Of a stretch of DNA of 64,000 bases, positions 35,014 to 43,592 are shown one piece after another. Source of the stretch: Maricaulis sp. GTDB lineage: Bacteria > Pseudomonadota > Alphaproteobacteria > Caulobacterales > Maricaulaceae. Under the pieces are notes generated by a model. It worked only from the letters and a program-made list of their open reading frames with translations, ran no database searches and was not told the origin of the DNA. The stretch spans positions 62,001 through 126,000 of the forward strand of contig NZ_JAEPOL010000010.1 of NCBI RefSeq assembly GCF_017642925.1. Reading direction: 5' to 3'. The translations under genes and the position numbers were made by a program. Position 1 is the stretch's first letter. Every line of letters begins with the position of its first letter.

Positions 35014-36234
35014 ATGTCTGGAAGTGATGTCGTCAGTGATGCCGTAGTCGGCGGCACAGCCGCCGGCGAACTGGAAGACGCGATCCGGTCATCGCGCCGC
35101 CGCAAGTCCGACCGGTTTTCCGTTTTCAGCTCACCGACGCCTGCCGGTACCTGTTCGAATTGTGCCACGGAATTGTCGGGCCCGGTCTGCCACAGCTGTG
35201 GCCAGGCCTCCGATACCTTCCACCGGCCGGTCTGGGACCTTGTGCTCGACGTGCTGGACGGTCTGCTGGGGCTGGAGGGGCGCCTGTGGCGGACCCTGCC
35301 GCCGCTGATGTTCCAGCCCGGCAAGCTGACGATGAATTATCTGACAGGCGTGCGGGCACGCTATGTCATGCCCTTCCGTCTCTATCTGACCGCCAGTGTG
35401 CTGTTCTTCCTGGCTTTCTTTGCGGTCAATGAGGGGCTGAACACCGGACCGGACCCGGCCGGCAGTCCCGAGATTGCCGAGACGCGCGAGGCCCTGGAGT
35501 CCGGTGACCTGGAAACCCAGCTCGCCATGATACCCGAGGACGCGCGACAGGAGGTGATCGGCCAGGTCGAACGCGCGCTGGACGATGCCGAGAATGCAGA
35601 AAGCGCAGAAACTCCCGAGGCGCGCGAACTGCGCCAGCGGGCCGAGCGCGACGAGCTCAAACAGCGCGTTCGCTATGGTCTGCTGCCGGAATACTATCCG
35701 CGCGAGGCAGCTGCCCTGGACCCTGACGAGACTGTCGAGATATCCGAGGGCATGCAGATGAATTTCGAGGGGATCGAGGAATTGCCGCTCAGCTTCCGGC
35801 TGCGCCTGGCCGATGGAATTGATGCGGTCATCGATTCACAGGGGCAGGCCCTCTGGGCGGCCATGAAAACCTGGGCTCCGCGGCTGATGTTCGGTCTGTT
35901 GCCGATCTATGCCCTGCTGCTGGCGGTCACGCATTTCTACAAGCGCGGGCTCTATTTCTACGACCACCTCGTGGTGACGCTGCATTTCCACGCCTTCCTC
36001 TTCTTCATGTTTATCGTGGTCGGGGTGGTCAGCCTGGTCATCGATTCCGCGCTCGCCTTTCTGGTCTTCTTCGTGTGGTCGAACTACTACCTCTACAGGC
36101 TGCACCGCACCGTCTATGCCCACGGCCGGTTTTCGTCCTTCCTGCGGACGGTCTTCATGGATTTTCTCTACATGATTGTCCTGAGCTTCGGGGTGCTGGT
36201 GCTGGTTTTCGTCGGCTTGTTTACGGCGTCCTAG
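35014..36234 (+). CDS. DUF3667 domain-containing membrane protein
   Basis: The 406-residue protein starts with a cytoplasmic zinc-ribbon-like CSNCATELSGPVCHSCGQ (about residues 49-66). The DUF3667 core follows: LDGLLGLEGRLWRTLPPLMF, PGKLTMNYLTGVRARYVMPF and a first helix at LTASVLFFLAFFA. A long acidic soluble loop (about residues 150-260) precedes four more helices. Function is unknown in the family. It is monocistronic and ends at a bidirectional terminator. Confidence 0.82.
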   Translation: MSGSDVVSDAVVGGTAAGELEDAIRSSRRRKSDRFSVFSSPTPAGTCSNCATELSGPVCHSCGQASDTFHRPVWDLVLDVLDGLLGLEGRLWRTLPPLMFQPGKLTMNYLTGVRARYVMPFRLYLTASVLFFLAFFAVNEGLNTGPDPAGSPEIAETREALESGDLETQLAMIPEDARQEVIGQVERALDDAENAESAETPEARELRQRAERDELKQRVRYGLLPEYYPREAAALDPDETVEISEGMQMNFEGIEELPLSFRLRLADGIDAVIDSQGQALWAAMKTWAPRLMFGLLPIYALLLAVTHFYKRGLYFYDHLVVTLHFHAFLFFMFIVVGVVSLVIDSALAFLVFFVWSNYYLYRLHRTVYAHGRFSSFLRTVFMDFLYMIVLSFGVLVLVFVGLFTAS

Positions 36235-36266
36235 CCAGCGCGCTCCGCCTTCATACCGGACACAAA

Positions 36267-36292
36267 AAAGGGCCCGCCGGAGCGGGCCCTTT
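36267..36292. terminator. Bidirectional terminator between DUF3667 and sppA
   Basis: A strong 11-base stem (AAAGGGCCCGC and GCGGGCCCTTT) with a four-base loop CGGA. It is flanked by A and T runs on both sides, so it can stop transcription from either strand between the convergent genes. Confidence 0.8.
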
Positions 36293-36317
36293 CCTGTCTT
36301 GAGCAATGGCCGGTGCG

Positions 36318-38105
36318 TTATTGCGGCACGGCCACGCGGCTGCGCATCTGCACGCCGGTCTGGCTGGCTTCCTGGCGGGCCTGGATGGCGGCACGCACTT
36401 CCGGCAGCTCCATGAGCGCGTTCAGGCGCGCGGCCGTCTCGGCAGACTCGGCTGAAACACCGAACAGCTCCTGGAAGGCTTCCAGCGGGGTGCGCTGGCG
36501 CGGGAAACGGCGCAGGCGCACCGCGTCTTCCGGTGCCAGGCCAGCGAGCTCGCGAGCGGCGTCGACGGCGTCGCGGAAACCGCCGATTTCGTCGACCAGA
36601 CCCAGATCGAGCGCCTGGGCACCCGTCCACACCCGGCCGCGCGCAATCTCCAGCACCCGCTCCAGCGGCAGATCGCGGCCATCGGCCACGCGCTGGGTGA
36701 AGTCCTCGTAGACGTTGGCCATCTGGGCGCGGAAGGCGGCGCGCTGACTTTCCGTCCAGGCTTCCTGGCTGGACATGGCCGTGGCGTATTCGCCGCCCAC
36801 CGACAGTGTCTCGACATTCAGGCCGACCATGCCGAACGTCTCGTCCAGCACGATCTTGCCGCCCAGAACGCCGATCGAACCGGTGAGCGTGGTGGCATGG
36901 GCGAGCACATAGTCGGCCGGCGCGGCCATGTAGTAGCCGCCGGATGCGGCGAGAGACGCCATCGACACCACGACCGGCTTGCCGGCTTCGCGGGCCCGGT
37001 TGATCGCGTGCCAGATCTGGTCGGACGCGATCGCCGATCCGCCGGGCGAATCGACCCGGATGATGATGGCGCGGACGTTCGGATCGTCAGCGGCCGCCAG
37101 AATGGCCTCGGACGTGAAGTCGCCGCCGATCATCTCGTCGCCGCCAAGCGGGCTGGCATCGGCATCGCCGGTCACGATGGCGCCCTGGCCTTCGATCAGG
37201 GCGATAACCGGCGCATTGCTCCAGGCAGGCGAGGCCTGCTCGTGATAGACGGCGATCTCCACTACCTCGCTGCCGGCACCCGCGCGGTCGAGGGCGGCTT
37301 CGCGGGCTTCGACGACATGGCCGAGACGGTCGACAAGGCCGGCATCGAGCGCCTCTTCAGCCGTATGCGGCGCGGTTTCGAACACGCTGCGGATCTCGCT
37401 GGTCGAGAAGCCCCGGTCGCCGGCGATCGCGGCAACGGCGGTGTCGTAGATGGAACCCAGATAGGATTCGGCCGCTTCGCGGTGTGCGTCGGTGAAACCG
37501 GTCTGGGTGTAGGTATTGGCAGCGTTCTTGTACTCGTGGAACTGCTCGAATTGCGGTTCCGCATTGAAGTGTTCGAACAGGCCGCCCAGGAACATCACTT
37601 CGGATGCCAGGCCGGCCGGGGTGAAGGACGCGGTGTCCTGCAGCCAGATCTCGTCGGACCCGGAAACGGCGAAATACCCGGTGACGCTCGTGCCTTCGAA
37701 GCCCTGGGCGTGGGTGATCACGAACTTGCCGGCCTCACGGAAATCGGCGATCGCGTTGCGCATCTCCTCGGCCATGCCTGGCGACAGGCCGAACTCGTTG
37801 GCGCGAATGAAAACGCCCTGGACGCGCGCATCGTCTTCGGCGCGTTCCAGGGTCTGGACGATATCGACGACCGAGAGCGGTTCGGCGAAGGCGAAGGGGG
37901 AGCGCGACGGGCTGTCGAGCCGCGGTGTGCGCAGATCCAGTTCCAGGACAATACCGTCATGGGGAAGGGCGGTCTCGCGCTGGGCGCCTTCCATGGCGGA
38001 GTTGATCATGGCGCCGATCATGAGGAAGACGACGATGACGGTGAGGACCGAGCCGACGACCACGCCGACAATCGATCCGAAGAACGTTACCCAGAACTGT
38101 TTCAT
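36318..38105 (-). CDS. sppA: Signal peptide peptidase SppA, 67K type
   Basis: The 595-residue double-domain protein has one N-terminal membrane helix (about residues 8-30) and S49 repeats. The catalytic Lys is in HEYKNAANTYTQTGF and the catalytic Ser in TLTGSIGVLGGKIV, as in E. coli SppA. It degrades cleaved signal peptides in the inner membrane. The start ATG at 38105 (MKQFWVTFFG) is preferred to an in-frame ATG nine codons earlier. It converges with the DUF3667 gene. Confidence 0.92.
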   Translation of the reverse strand: MKQFWVTFFGSIVGVVVGSVLTVIVVFLMIGAMINSAMEGAQRETALPHDGIVLELDLRTPRLDSPSRSPFAFAEPLSVVDIVQTLERAEDDARVQGVFIRANEFGLSPGMAEEMRNAIADFREAGKFVITHAQGFEGTSVTGYFAVSGSDEIWLQDTASFTPAGLASEVMFLGGLFEHFNAEPQFEQFHEYKNAANTYTQTGFTDAHREAAESYLGSIYDTAVAAIAGDRGFSTSEIRSVFETAPHTAEEALDAGLVDRLGHVVEAREAALDRAGAGSEVVEIAVYHEQASPAWSNAPVIALIEGQGAIVTGDADASPLGGDEMIGGDFTSEAILAAADDPNVRAIIIRVDSPGGSAIASDQIWHAINRAREAGKPVVVSMASLAASGGYYMAAPADYVLAHATTLTGSIGVLGGKIVLDETFGMVGLNVETLSVGGEYATAMSSQEAWTESQRAAFRAQMANVYEDFTQRVADGRDLPLERVLEIARGRVWTGAQALDLGLVDEIGGFRDAVDAARELAGLAPEDAVRLRRFPRQRTPLEAFQELFGVSAESAETAARLNALMELPEVRAAIQARQEASQTGVQMRSRVAVPQ

Positions 38106-38301
38106 GGAAGCCCTTTTGACCCACGCAGACACACGGAGACGCCGCAGTGCAAGATGCGGTCCCCTTTTGCACCATAATGTAGGGCGCGCGGGGATTTGGG
38201 TCGAGGGATCGTGTCCGGCAAAGTCCCGCTGGCGGCAATACGGCGCAGTCCGGCGGCCGGAAGCGGATGCTGTGCAGTGAGATCAGGGGCGGGACAGTGA
38301 A

Positions 38302-38378
38302 TGGTCGGAGTAGCAAGATTCGAACTTGCGACCCCCGCCTCCCGAAGACGGTGCTCTACCAGGCTGAGCTATACTCCG
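38302..38378 (-). tRNA. tRNA-Pro (CGG)
   Basis: On the minus strand the 77 bases fold as a cloverleaf. The acceptor stem is CGGAGTA / TACTCCG, the D arm GCTCAGCCTGGTAGAGC, and the anticodon stem-loop CCGTC-TTCGGGA-GGCGG has anticodon CGG. The T arm is GCAAGTTCGAATCTTGC. The 3' end is ACCA, so CCA is encoded. It reads CCG codons. Confidence 0.95.
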
Positions 38379-38593
38379 AACCGAGGCGCGGCTTATAGCC
38401 AACTCTTTTGTACGGCGCAACGCGCCAATGACAGGCAAGCTGCAGTCCGCCCCGGAGCCGGGCCGGGGCCGCGCGGATTCACCTGTGGACATGCGTCATG
38501 TGCAGTTTGCGCTGCAGCAAACGGCATTGCCCCGTTGCATCCCCCCCGGGGGTTATGTATTTACCGCGCTCCGTCCTCGCTGACGGGCCCGGT

Positions 38594-38668
38594 TGGGGCG
38601 TCGCCAAGTGGTAAGGCATCGGTTTTTGGTACCGACATTCCCAGGTTCGAATCCTGGCGCCCCAGCCA
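38594..38668 (+). tRNA. tRNA-Gln (TTG)
   Basis: The 75-base cloverleaf has acceptor stem TGGGGCG / CGCCCCA. The D arm is GCCAAGTGGTAAGGC. The anticodon stem-loop TCGGT-TTTTGGT-ACCGA gives anticodon TTG, and the T arm is CCAGGTTCGAATCCTGG. The discriminator G is followed by an encoded CCA. It reads CAA and by wobble CAG. Confidence 0.95.
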
Positions 38669-39251
38669 TTCCTTTCCAGATCATACCGGAAAAGACCGTA
38701 CCGGATGACCGGTCGGTCATGCCGGCATCGCGAGATTGTGATGTTGGCGGGCTGTCCGGTTCACGGTCCGCGTGCGCACACCCACTCCGATTTTTCGCCT
38801 GTCCCCGAAATGTCGCGTTTCGTCCCGTTTCGCTGTGCAACCGTACCGGAAACGGAATACCATTTTTGCGCGAATGACAGGCCGGGGGTGGTCGCGATAC
38901 GCGAATCTTGGCGATTTGAGCGCAGCTGAGGCCGCATTCCAGCCACAAAGATGTATTGATCGTGGTGTAACGCTGGTGTTAGCGTTCATGCCAATTCGCA
39001 AGCGGCGTGCATGCGCCTATAAGTTGATGGGCCAACCATCACGGGGTTTCGAAGGGTTGCTGGAGCGATACCTTCGAAGACTGGAACACATAACCGCCCT
39101 GTGCGGTCGCTGTCTGCAGGCCGCTCAGACCGGGCCGCTTGAGAACGAGGGTAGGGGGCCTAACCGGCAGGTTTTTTGCCGGTCAGCATCGAAGTTTTTT
39201 TGGGGCGGGGGACCTGCACGGGAACCCGCATTGACCATTGTGAGGCGAGAA
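38669..39251 (+). other. 583-base non-coding stretch, leader of the TonB/Exb cluster
   Basis: No convincing gene lies between tRNA-Gln and the DUF3450 gene; open frames here have no recognisable protein. A small hairpin (ACCGGCA...TGCCGGT, 39163-39183) lies 69 bases before the start, followed by a T7 run. Promoter elements were not identified with confidence. The stretch probably holds the main promoter of the 39252-45131 operon. Confidence 0.45.
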
Positions 39252-40034
39252 ATGGTGAACTTGAAGAATTTGGTTCGCGCGTCGCTTATGGCGACGGTTG
39301 CGGCGGGCGCCTTCGGCGGTGCCGCCGTTGCGCAGCTGGACCAAACGCTCAGTGTTGCGCGCAACAACACGCAGGAAGGCGCGCAGACGCAGCGCCGCAT
39401 CGACCAGCTGGACGACCAGCGGACCGATATCGAGCTGGAGTATCGCGCTCTGCTCGAGCAGATCGAATCGCAGCGTCTGTTCGTCGAGCAGCAGCAAGTC
39501 TTCATCCGCTCGCAGGAAAATGAAGTCGAATCGCTGCAGGCGCAGATCAACCGCGTCGACAGCATCGAGACCGACCTGGCGCCGATGATGCGCGAGATGG
39601 TTCAGAACCTCGAAGAGTTCGTGAACCTCGACCTGCCCTTCCGCCTGGAAGGCGAGAACGGCCGTCTGGCCCGCATCGAGAATCTCTACGAGCTGGTTGA
39701 CGACCCGAACGTCTCGCCGGCCGAGCGCTATCGCGTCATTCTCAACGCCTACGAGATCGAAGCCTCCTACGGCCGTTCGCTGAACGCCTATGAGGATACG
39801 GTCCTTGAAGAAGGTGTTCCGGTGAACGTCACCGTGCTGCAGATCGGCCGCGTCGCCATGATCCGCCAGTATGACGATGGTTCCATGACGATCCGTCATA
39901 ACGGTTCCAGCGACTGGGAAGCGCTTCCCGGCAGCTATGAAGCCAATGTGACCCGCGCCATCCGCATCGCCCAGGAAGTGACGACGCCGTCCGTCTTCCT
40001 GGCGCCGCTGCCTGGCCCGGCAGTTGCCCAGTAA
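39252..40034 (+). CDS. DUF3450 periplasmic coiled-coil protein of the TonB cluster
   Basis: The 260-residue protein has a signal peptide (MVNLKNLVRASLMATVAAGA...AVAQ). A coiled coil follows (RRIDQLDDQRTDIELEYRAL, then LLEQIESQRLFVEQQQVFIR). The C-terminal part contains NLDLPFRLEGENGRLARIENL and a conserved DUF3450 DGSMTIRH...WEALPGSYE end. DUF3450 genes often precede ExbB/ExbD/TonB sets with a TtpC-like protein. It would sit in the periplasm and bridge the Exb complex. It starts the operon with GAGGCGAGAA. Confidence 0.85.
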   Translation: MVNLKNLVRASLMATVAAGAFGGAAVAQLDQTLSVARNNTQEGAQTQRRIDQLDDQRTDIELEYRALLEQIESQRLFVEQQQVFIRSQENEVESLQAQINRVDSIETDLAPMMREMVQNLEEFVNLDLPFRLEGENGRLARIENLYELVDDPNVSPAERYRVILNAYEIEASYGRSLNAYEDTVLEEGVPVNVTVLQIGRVAMIRQYDDGSMTIRHNGSSDWEALPGSYEANVTRAIRIAQEVTTPSVFLAPLPGPAVAQ

Positions 40035-40059
40035 CGGCTTGGAACGGAGAGTGAAAGTT

Positions 40060-41445
40060 ATGAAAACCACGATGAAGATGCTCGCCGCCGCCGTTTCCAT
40101 GGGCGTGGCACTCACTGCCGGTGCCGTGGCACAGACCCAGCCGGCCGGATCCCTCAACGAACTTCTGCAGCGCGTGCGTTCCGATGCCCGCGAAGCCAGC
40201 GCTGAAAACCAGGCACGCCTTCGCGAGTTCCAGTCCAGCACCAATCAGCAGCAGGCGCTGCTGAGCCAGGCGCGGGCTGAACTGAGCGCGCTGCGTAACC
40301 AGGCCGACCAGCTGTCGGCCCAGTTCGAAGCCAACCAGACCCGCATCGACGAACTCGATGCCGAGCTGCGTCAGCGCCAGGGGGCCTTCGGTGAACTGTT
40401 CGGTGCTGCCCGCCAGGCCGCCGGCGAATTTGCCGCCATCATCGACAGCTCCATCATCTCGGCCCAGTTCCCGGGCCGCGCCGATGCGCTGGAAGAACTG
40501 TCCAACTCCCGTACCCTGCCGACGCGTGCAGAGCTGGATTACATCTGGCGCCGCGTGATCGAGGAGATGATCCAGCAACAGCAGGTCGTCACCTTCAACG
40601 CCCGCGTCACCGGCCTGGGCGACGGCGAAGCCGTTCCGACCACCCGCGTCGGTCCGTTCGTTGTGTTCACCAACCACAACAACAACCAGCGTTTCGCCCT
40701 GTGGCAGGAAAACGACACGACCGGCAACTGGGCGCTGCGCGACCTGCCGGCCCAGCCGCCGGCCAACTTCGTGGGCGGCGCCTCGAACCTGTACAATGCC
40801 GATCCGGGTGAAATCGTCATGGGCGTGGTTGACCCGTCCCGCGGTCCGCTCCTCGACATCTACAAGGACGTTCCGGGCCTGGAAGAGCGTATCGAACAGT
40901 CGGGCAATGTCGGTAAGGTCATCATCGGCCTGCTGGTCATCTCCGCTGTCTTCGGTCTGTTCCGCTTGGTCTCGCTGCTGCTGACGCAAGCCGCCGTGGC
41001 CGGTCAGAAGCGCAAGTCGTCCGGTTCCAAGTCCAACCCGCTGGGCCGCGTGATGCTGGCCTATGAAGGTGCCAAGGACAAAGACGTCGAGACGATGGAA
41101 CTGAAGCTGGATGAAGCCATCCTGCAGGAATCGCCGAAGCTGGAATTCGGTCTGAACTTCCTGAAGCTGGCTGCCGGTATTGCTCCGCTGCTGGGTCTGC
41201 TGGGTACGGTTACGGGTATGATCAAGACTTTCACCCAGATCACCCTGTTCGGTACCGGTGACCCGCGCATCATGGCCGGCGGTATCTCCGAGGCCCTGAT
41301 GACCACGGTGCTTGGCCTTATTGCCGCCATCCCGCTGCTGTTCATTCACTCCTTCGCCCAGTCCTTCGCGCGCGGCGTTCAGCAAGTGCTCGAAGAACAG
41401 GCCGCAGGCATGGTCGCGCGTCACGCTGAAGAGCGTCACGGTTAA
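40060..41445 (+). CDS. Long ExbB/MotA/TolQ protein with periplasmic coiled coil (TtpC-like)
   Basis: The 461-residue protein has a signal-like N-terminus, a periplasmic coiled coil (ARAELSALRNQADQLSAQFE), and a first membrane helix near residue 286 (VIIGLLVISAVFGLFRLVSL). The ExbB domain follows with FLKLAAGIAPLLGLLGTVTG and TTVLGLIAAIPLLFIHSFAQ. It has the layout of Vibrio TtpC, a component of TonB2 systems. It starts 25 bases after DUF3450 and precedes a short ExbB, so the cluster has two ExbB-type proteins. Confidence 0.88.
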   Translation: MKTTMKMLAAAVSMGVALTAGAVAQTQPAGSLNELLQRVRSDAREASAENQARLREFQSSTNQQQALLSQARAELSALRNQADQLSAQFEANQTRIDELDAELRQRQGAFGELFGAARQAAGEFAAIIDSSIISAQFPGRADALEELSNSRTLPTRAELDYIWRRVIEEMIQQQQVVTFNARVTGLGDGEAVPTTRVGPFVVFTNHNNNQRFALWQENDTTGNWALRDLPAQPPANFVGGASNLYNADPGEIVMGVVDPSRGPLLDIYKDVPGLEERIEQSGNVGKVIIGLLVISAVFGLFRLVSLLLTQAAVAGQKRKSSGSKSNPLGRVMLAYEGAKDKDVETMELKLDEAILQESPKLEFGLNFLKLAAGIAPLLGLLGTVTGMIKTFTQITLFGTGDPRIMAGGISEALMTTVLGLIAAIPLLFIHSFAQSFARGVQQVLEEQAAGMVARHAEERHG

Positions 41446-41459
41446 TCGGAGGAACCGCT

Positions 41460-41999
41460 ATGGATTTCCAGGCCGTATCAACCGGCCTTCAGGAGTTCCT
41501 CGAGCGGGGAGGCCCCGTCCTCGTTGTCATCATGGCAACAACATTTGTGATGTGGGCCTTCATCCTCGAGCGCTTCGTCTTCTTCTACTTTGCCCAGGAT
41601 GGGCTAGCGAAGCAGGCGCAGCGGGAGTGGAATGCACGGGCAGACCGGAAGTCCTGGTATGCCCATGCCATCCGCGACCAACTCATCTCGGAGGTCAAAC
41701 AGCGTTGCGATCAGAATGTCGAGCTGGTGAAAACCCTCGTCGCTGTCGCCCCGCTCTTCGGACTGCTCGGCACAGTGACGGGCATGGTTTCGGTGTTCGA
41801 CGTCATGGCAATCTCGGGCTCTTCGGATGCCCAGGCCATGTCTGCCGGCGTCTCGCGCGCCACGATCCCGACCATGGCCGGCATGGTGGCGTCCCTTTCG
41901 GGACTCATCTTCGCCAACCAGATCGAACGTCTCGCCCAGTCGCGCACTGCGAAACTGGCCGACTCGCTCGAGATCGGTGAAGGGAGTGTCGAGTCATGA
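41460..41999 (+). CDS. exbB: ExbB-type biopolymer transport protein
   Basis: The 179-residue protein has three predicted helices and the MotA/TolQ/ExbB core: TLVAVAPLFGLLGTVTGM and MAGMVASLSGLIFANQIE. It is short, as expected for the second ExbB of TtpC-type clusters. With ExbD it harvests proton motive force for TonB. It has GGAGGAACCGCT before the ATG, and its stop overlaps the exbD start. Confidence 0.92.
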   Translation: MDFQAVSTGLQEFLERGGPVLVVIMATTFVMWAFILERFVFFYFAQDGLAKQAQREWNARADRKSWYAHAIRDQLISEVKQRCDQNVELVKTLVAVAPLFGLLGTVTGMVSVFDVMAISGSSDAQAMSAGVSRATIPTMAGMVASLSGLIFANQIERLAQSRTAKLADSLEIGEGSVES

Positions 42000-42406
42000 G
42001 ACGCCGAAACAAGCACCACGACGATCAGGCCGAAGTGAACATGACGCCGATGCTCGACATCGTGTTCATCCTGCTGATCTTCTTCATCGTCACTGCCACC
42101 TTCCTCTCGGAAGAAGGCCTCGACATGCGCCCGCCGCCCGACTCGGACACGCCGCCGGATGCGGAAGCCCCGCCTCCGATCGTGGTTCAGGTCGACGACG
42201 ATAATAATATCTTCGTCAACCGGACGCGGACCGATGTCGATCGCGTGCTCTCGGCCGTCAACCGCTTCCGGGCGGAAGAGCCGAACAGCGCCGTGCTCCT
42301 GGAAGTCCAGGACGAGGCCGACCACGGCATCATCGTGCAGATCTGGGACGAGATGGGCGCCAATGGCGTGCCGGTGTCGATCCAGCGCACGAATGAAGAC
42401 AGCTAG
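41996..42406 (+). CDS. exbD: ExbD-type protein, copy 1
   Basis: The 136-residue protein has one N-terminal helix with the family signature NMTPMLDIVFILLIFFIVTA, including the proton-carrying Asp. A periplasmic domain (IVVQVDDDNNIFVNRTRTDV) follows. It is translationally coupled (ATGA) to exbB. A second exbD follows 14 bases later, so the cluster encodes an ExbD pair. Confidence 0.92.
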   Translation: MRRRNKHHDDQAEVNMTPMLDIVFILLIFFIVTATFLSEEGLDMRPPPDSDTPPDAEAPPPIVVQVDDDNNIFVNRTRTDVDRVLSAVNRFRAEEPNSAVLLEVQDEADHGIIVQIWDEMGANGVPVSIQRTNEDS

Positions 42407-42420
42407 ACCGGGAGGAAGCC

Positions 42421-42825
42421 ATGGCGCGACGCGTCAGTCGAGTGAATACCGGTGAGGAAGAGATCGAACTGAACATGACGCCCATGCTGGACGTCGTCTT
42501 CATCCTCTTGATCTTCTTCATCGTCACCTCGGTCTTCATCAAGGAGCCCGGTGTGGACACAACCCGCCCGGACGCCATGACCGAGGAAGACCGCAATCCG
42601 TCGATGCTGATCGCGGTGACAGCGGAGAACGAGGTCTGGGTCAACCGCCGGGTCTACGAGATGAACGAACTTCGCGGGGTTATCGAGCAGTTGCTGCAAG
42701 AGAACCCCAAGGGCCGGGCAATGATCCAGGGCGATGAGGGAGCCAATATCGGTCTCATCCTCGACGTCCAGGAACTGCTCATCGAGATGGATGTCGAAGT
42801 GCATATTTCGACACTCCAGACGTAG
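42421..42825 (+). CDS. exbD: ExbD-type protein, copy 2
   Basis: The 134-residue protein has the same signature (LNMTPMLDVVFILLIFFIVT) and a similar periplasmic part (LIAVTAENEVWVNRRVYEMN). The two ExbDs are diverged in the linker (KEPGVDTTRPDAMTEE against SEEGLDMRPPPDSDTPPD). The Asp in the membrane helix is intact in both. Paired ExbDs are known in other TonB and gliding-type systems and may form a heterodimer. Confidence 0.92.
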   Translation: MARRVSRVNTGEEEIELNMTPMLDVVFILLIFFIVTSVFIKEPGVDTTRPDAMTEEDRNPSMLIAVTAENEVWVNRRVYEMNELRGVIEQLLQENPKGRAMIQGDEGANIGLILDVQELLIEMDVEVHISTLQT

Positions 42826-42837
42826 GGAGGAGACAAC

Positions 42838-43455
42838 ATGGGTAATCTTGTCCGTCTCATCATCGGCGTTCCGATCGCCGCCTTCGTCACGATCGTGCTG
42901 TTCTTCGTCATGACCCGCCTCATCCTCGTGGAAGGGGCCCCGCCTGCGGAAGACGTCGAAGACCGCCAGTTCTCGATCAACGACGAGGTAGCGGAGATCG
43001 AAGCCCGCCGCCGCGACACCACGATCGAGGACGTGCAGCAGGTGGATCCGCCACCCCCGCCGCCGCAGATCGAGCGGCAGCGTGCGGAACAGCCGTCCGA
43101 AGGTCTGGCCACCGTCATGGGTGCCATTCCCGAGTTCGAGGCGCCGCAGCTGAACAGCGACAGCGTGAACTTCTCGGTCTCCGACCGCGATGCGCAGCCG
43201 CTGGTCCGGATCGAGCCGCAATACCCGATGCGGGCTGCGGAGCGCGGTGTCGAAGGCAGCTGCTGGGTCCGCTTCGACGTGACCCCGGACGGTACGCCGA
43301 CCAATATCAACATCTACCAGTGCGACAGCTCGCTCTTCGAGCGTGCGTCGATCCGGGCGGTGGAGCGTTGGCGCTACAATCCGAAGGTCGAGGACGGGGT
43401 GCCGGTGGCACGTCGTGGCGTGGAAACACGTTTCGACTTCCAGCTGTCCGATTAA
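42838..43455 (+). CDS. tonB: TonB protein, copy 1
   Basis: The 205-residue protein has an N-terminal helix (LIIGVPIAAFVTIVLFFVMT), a short Pro-rich linker (VDPPPPPPQIER) and a TonB C-terminal domain. The domain begins RIEPQYPMRAAERGVEGS and ends WRYNPKVEDGVPV. It transfers energy from ExbB/ExbD to outer-membrane receptors. Two Cys (GSCWVRF and YQCDSS) in the domain are matched in the second TonB. It starts with GGGAGGAGACAAC, in the same transcript as exbD. Confidence 0.93.
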   Translation: MGNLVRLIIGVPIAAFVTIVLFFVMTRLILVEGAPPAEDVEDRQFSINDEVAEIEARRRDTTIEDVQQVDPPPPPPQIERQRAEQPSEGLATVMGAIPEFEAPQLNSDSVNFSVSDRDAQPLVRIEPQYPMRAAERGVEGSCWVRFDVTPDGTPTNINIYQCDSSLFERASIRAVERWRYNPKVEDGVPVARRGVETRFDFQLSD

Positions 43456-43592
43456 TGGGAAGACGGGCGGGTGTCGAAGACATCCGTCCGGCCCTCCCGC
43501 GGGACGGAACTTGAAAGCCTTCGGGCTGGAGTGGTTCCGGAGGAATTGTCAAAGCCGGTTCGGGGAGTTGGGCCGGTATGAAGGAGCCATCG

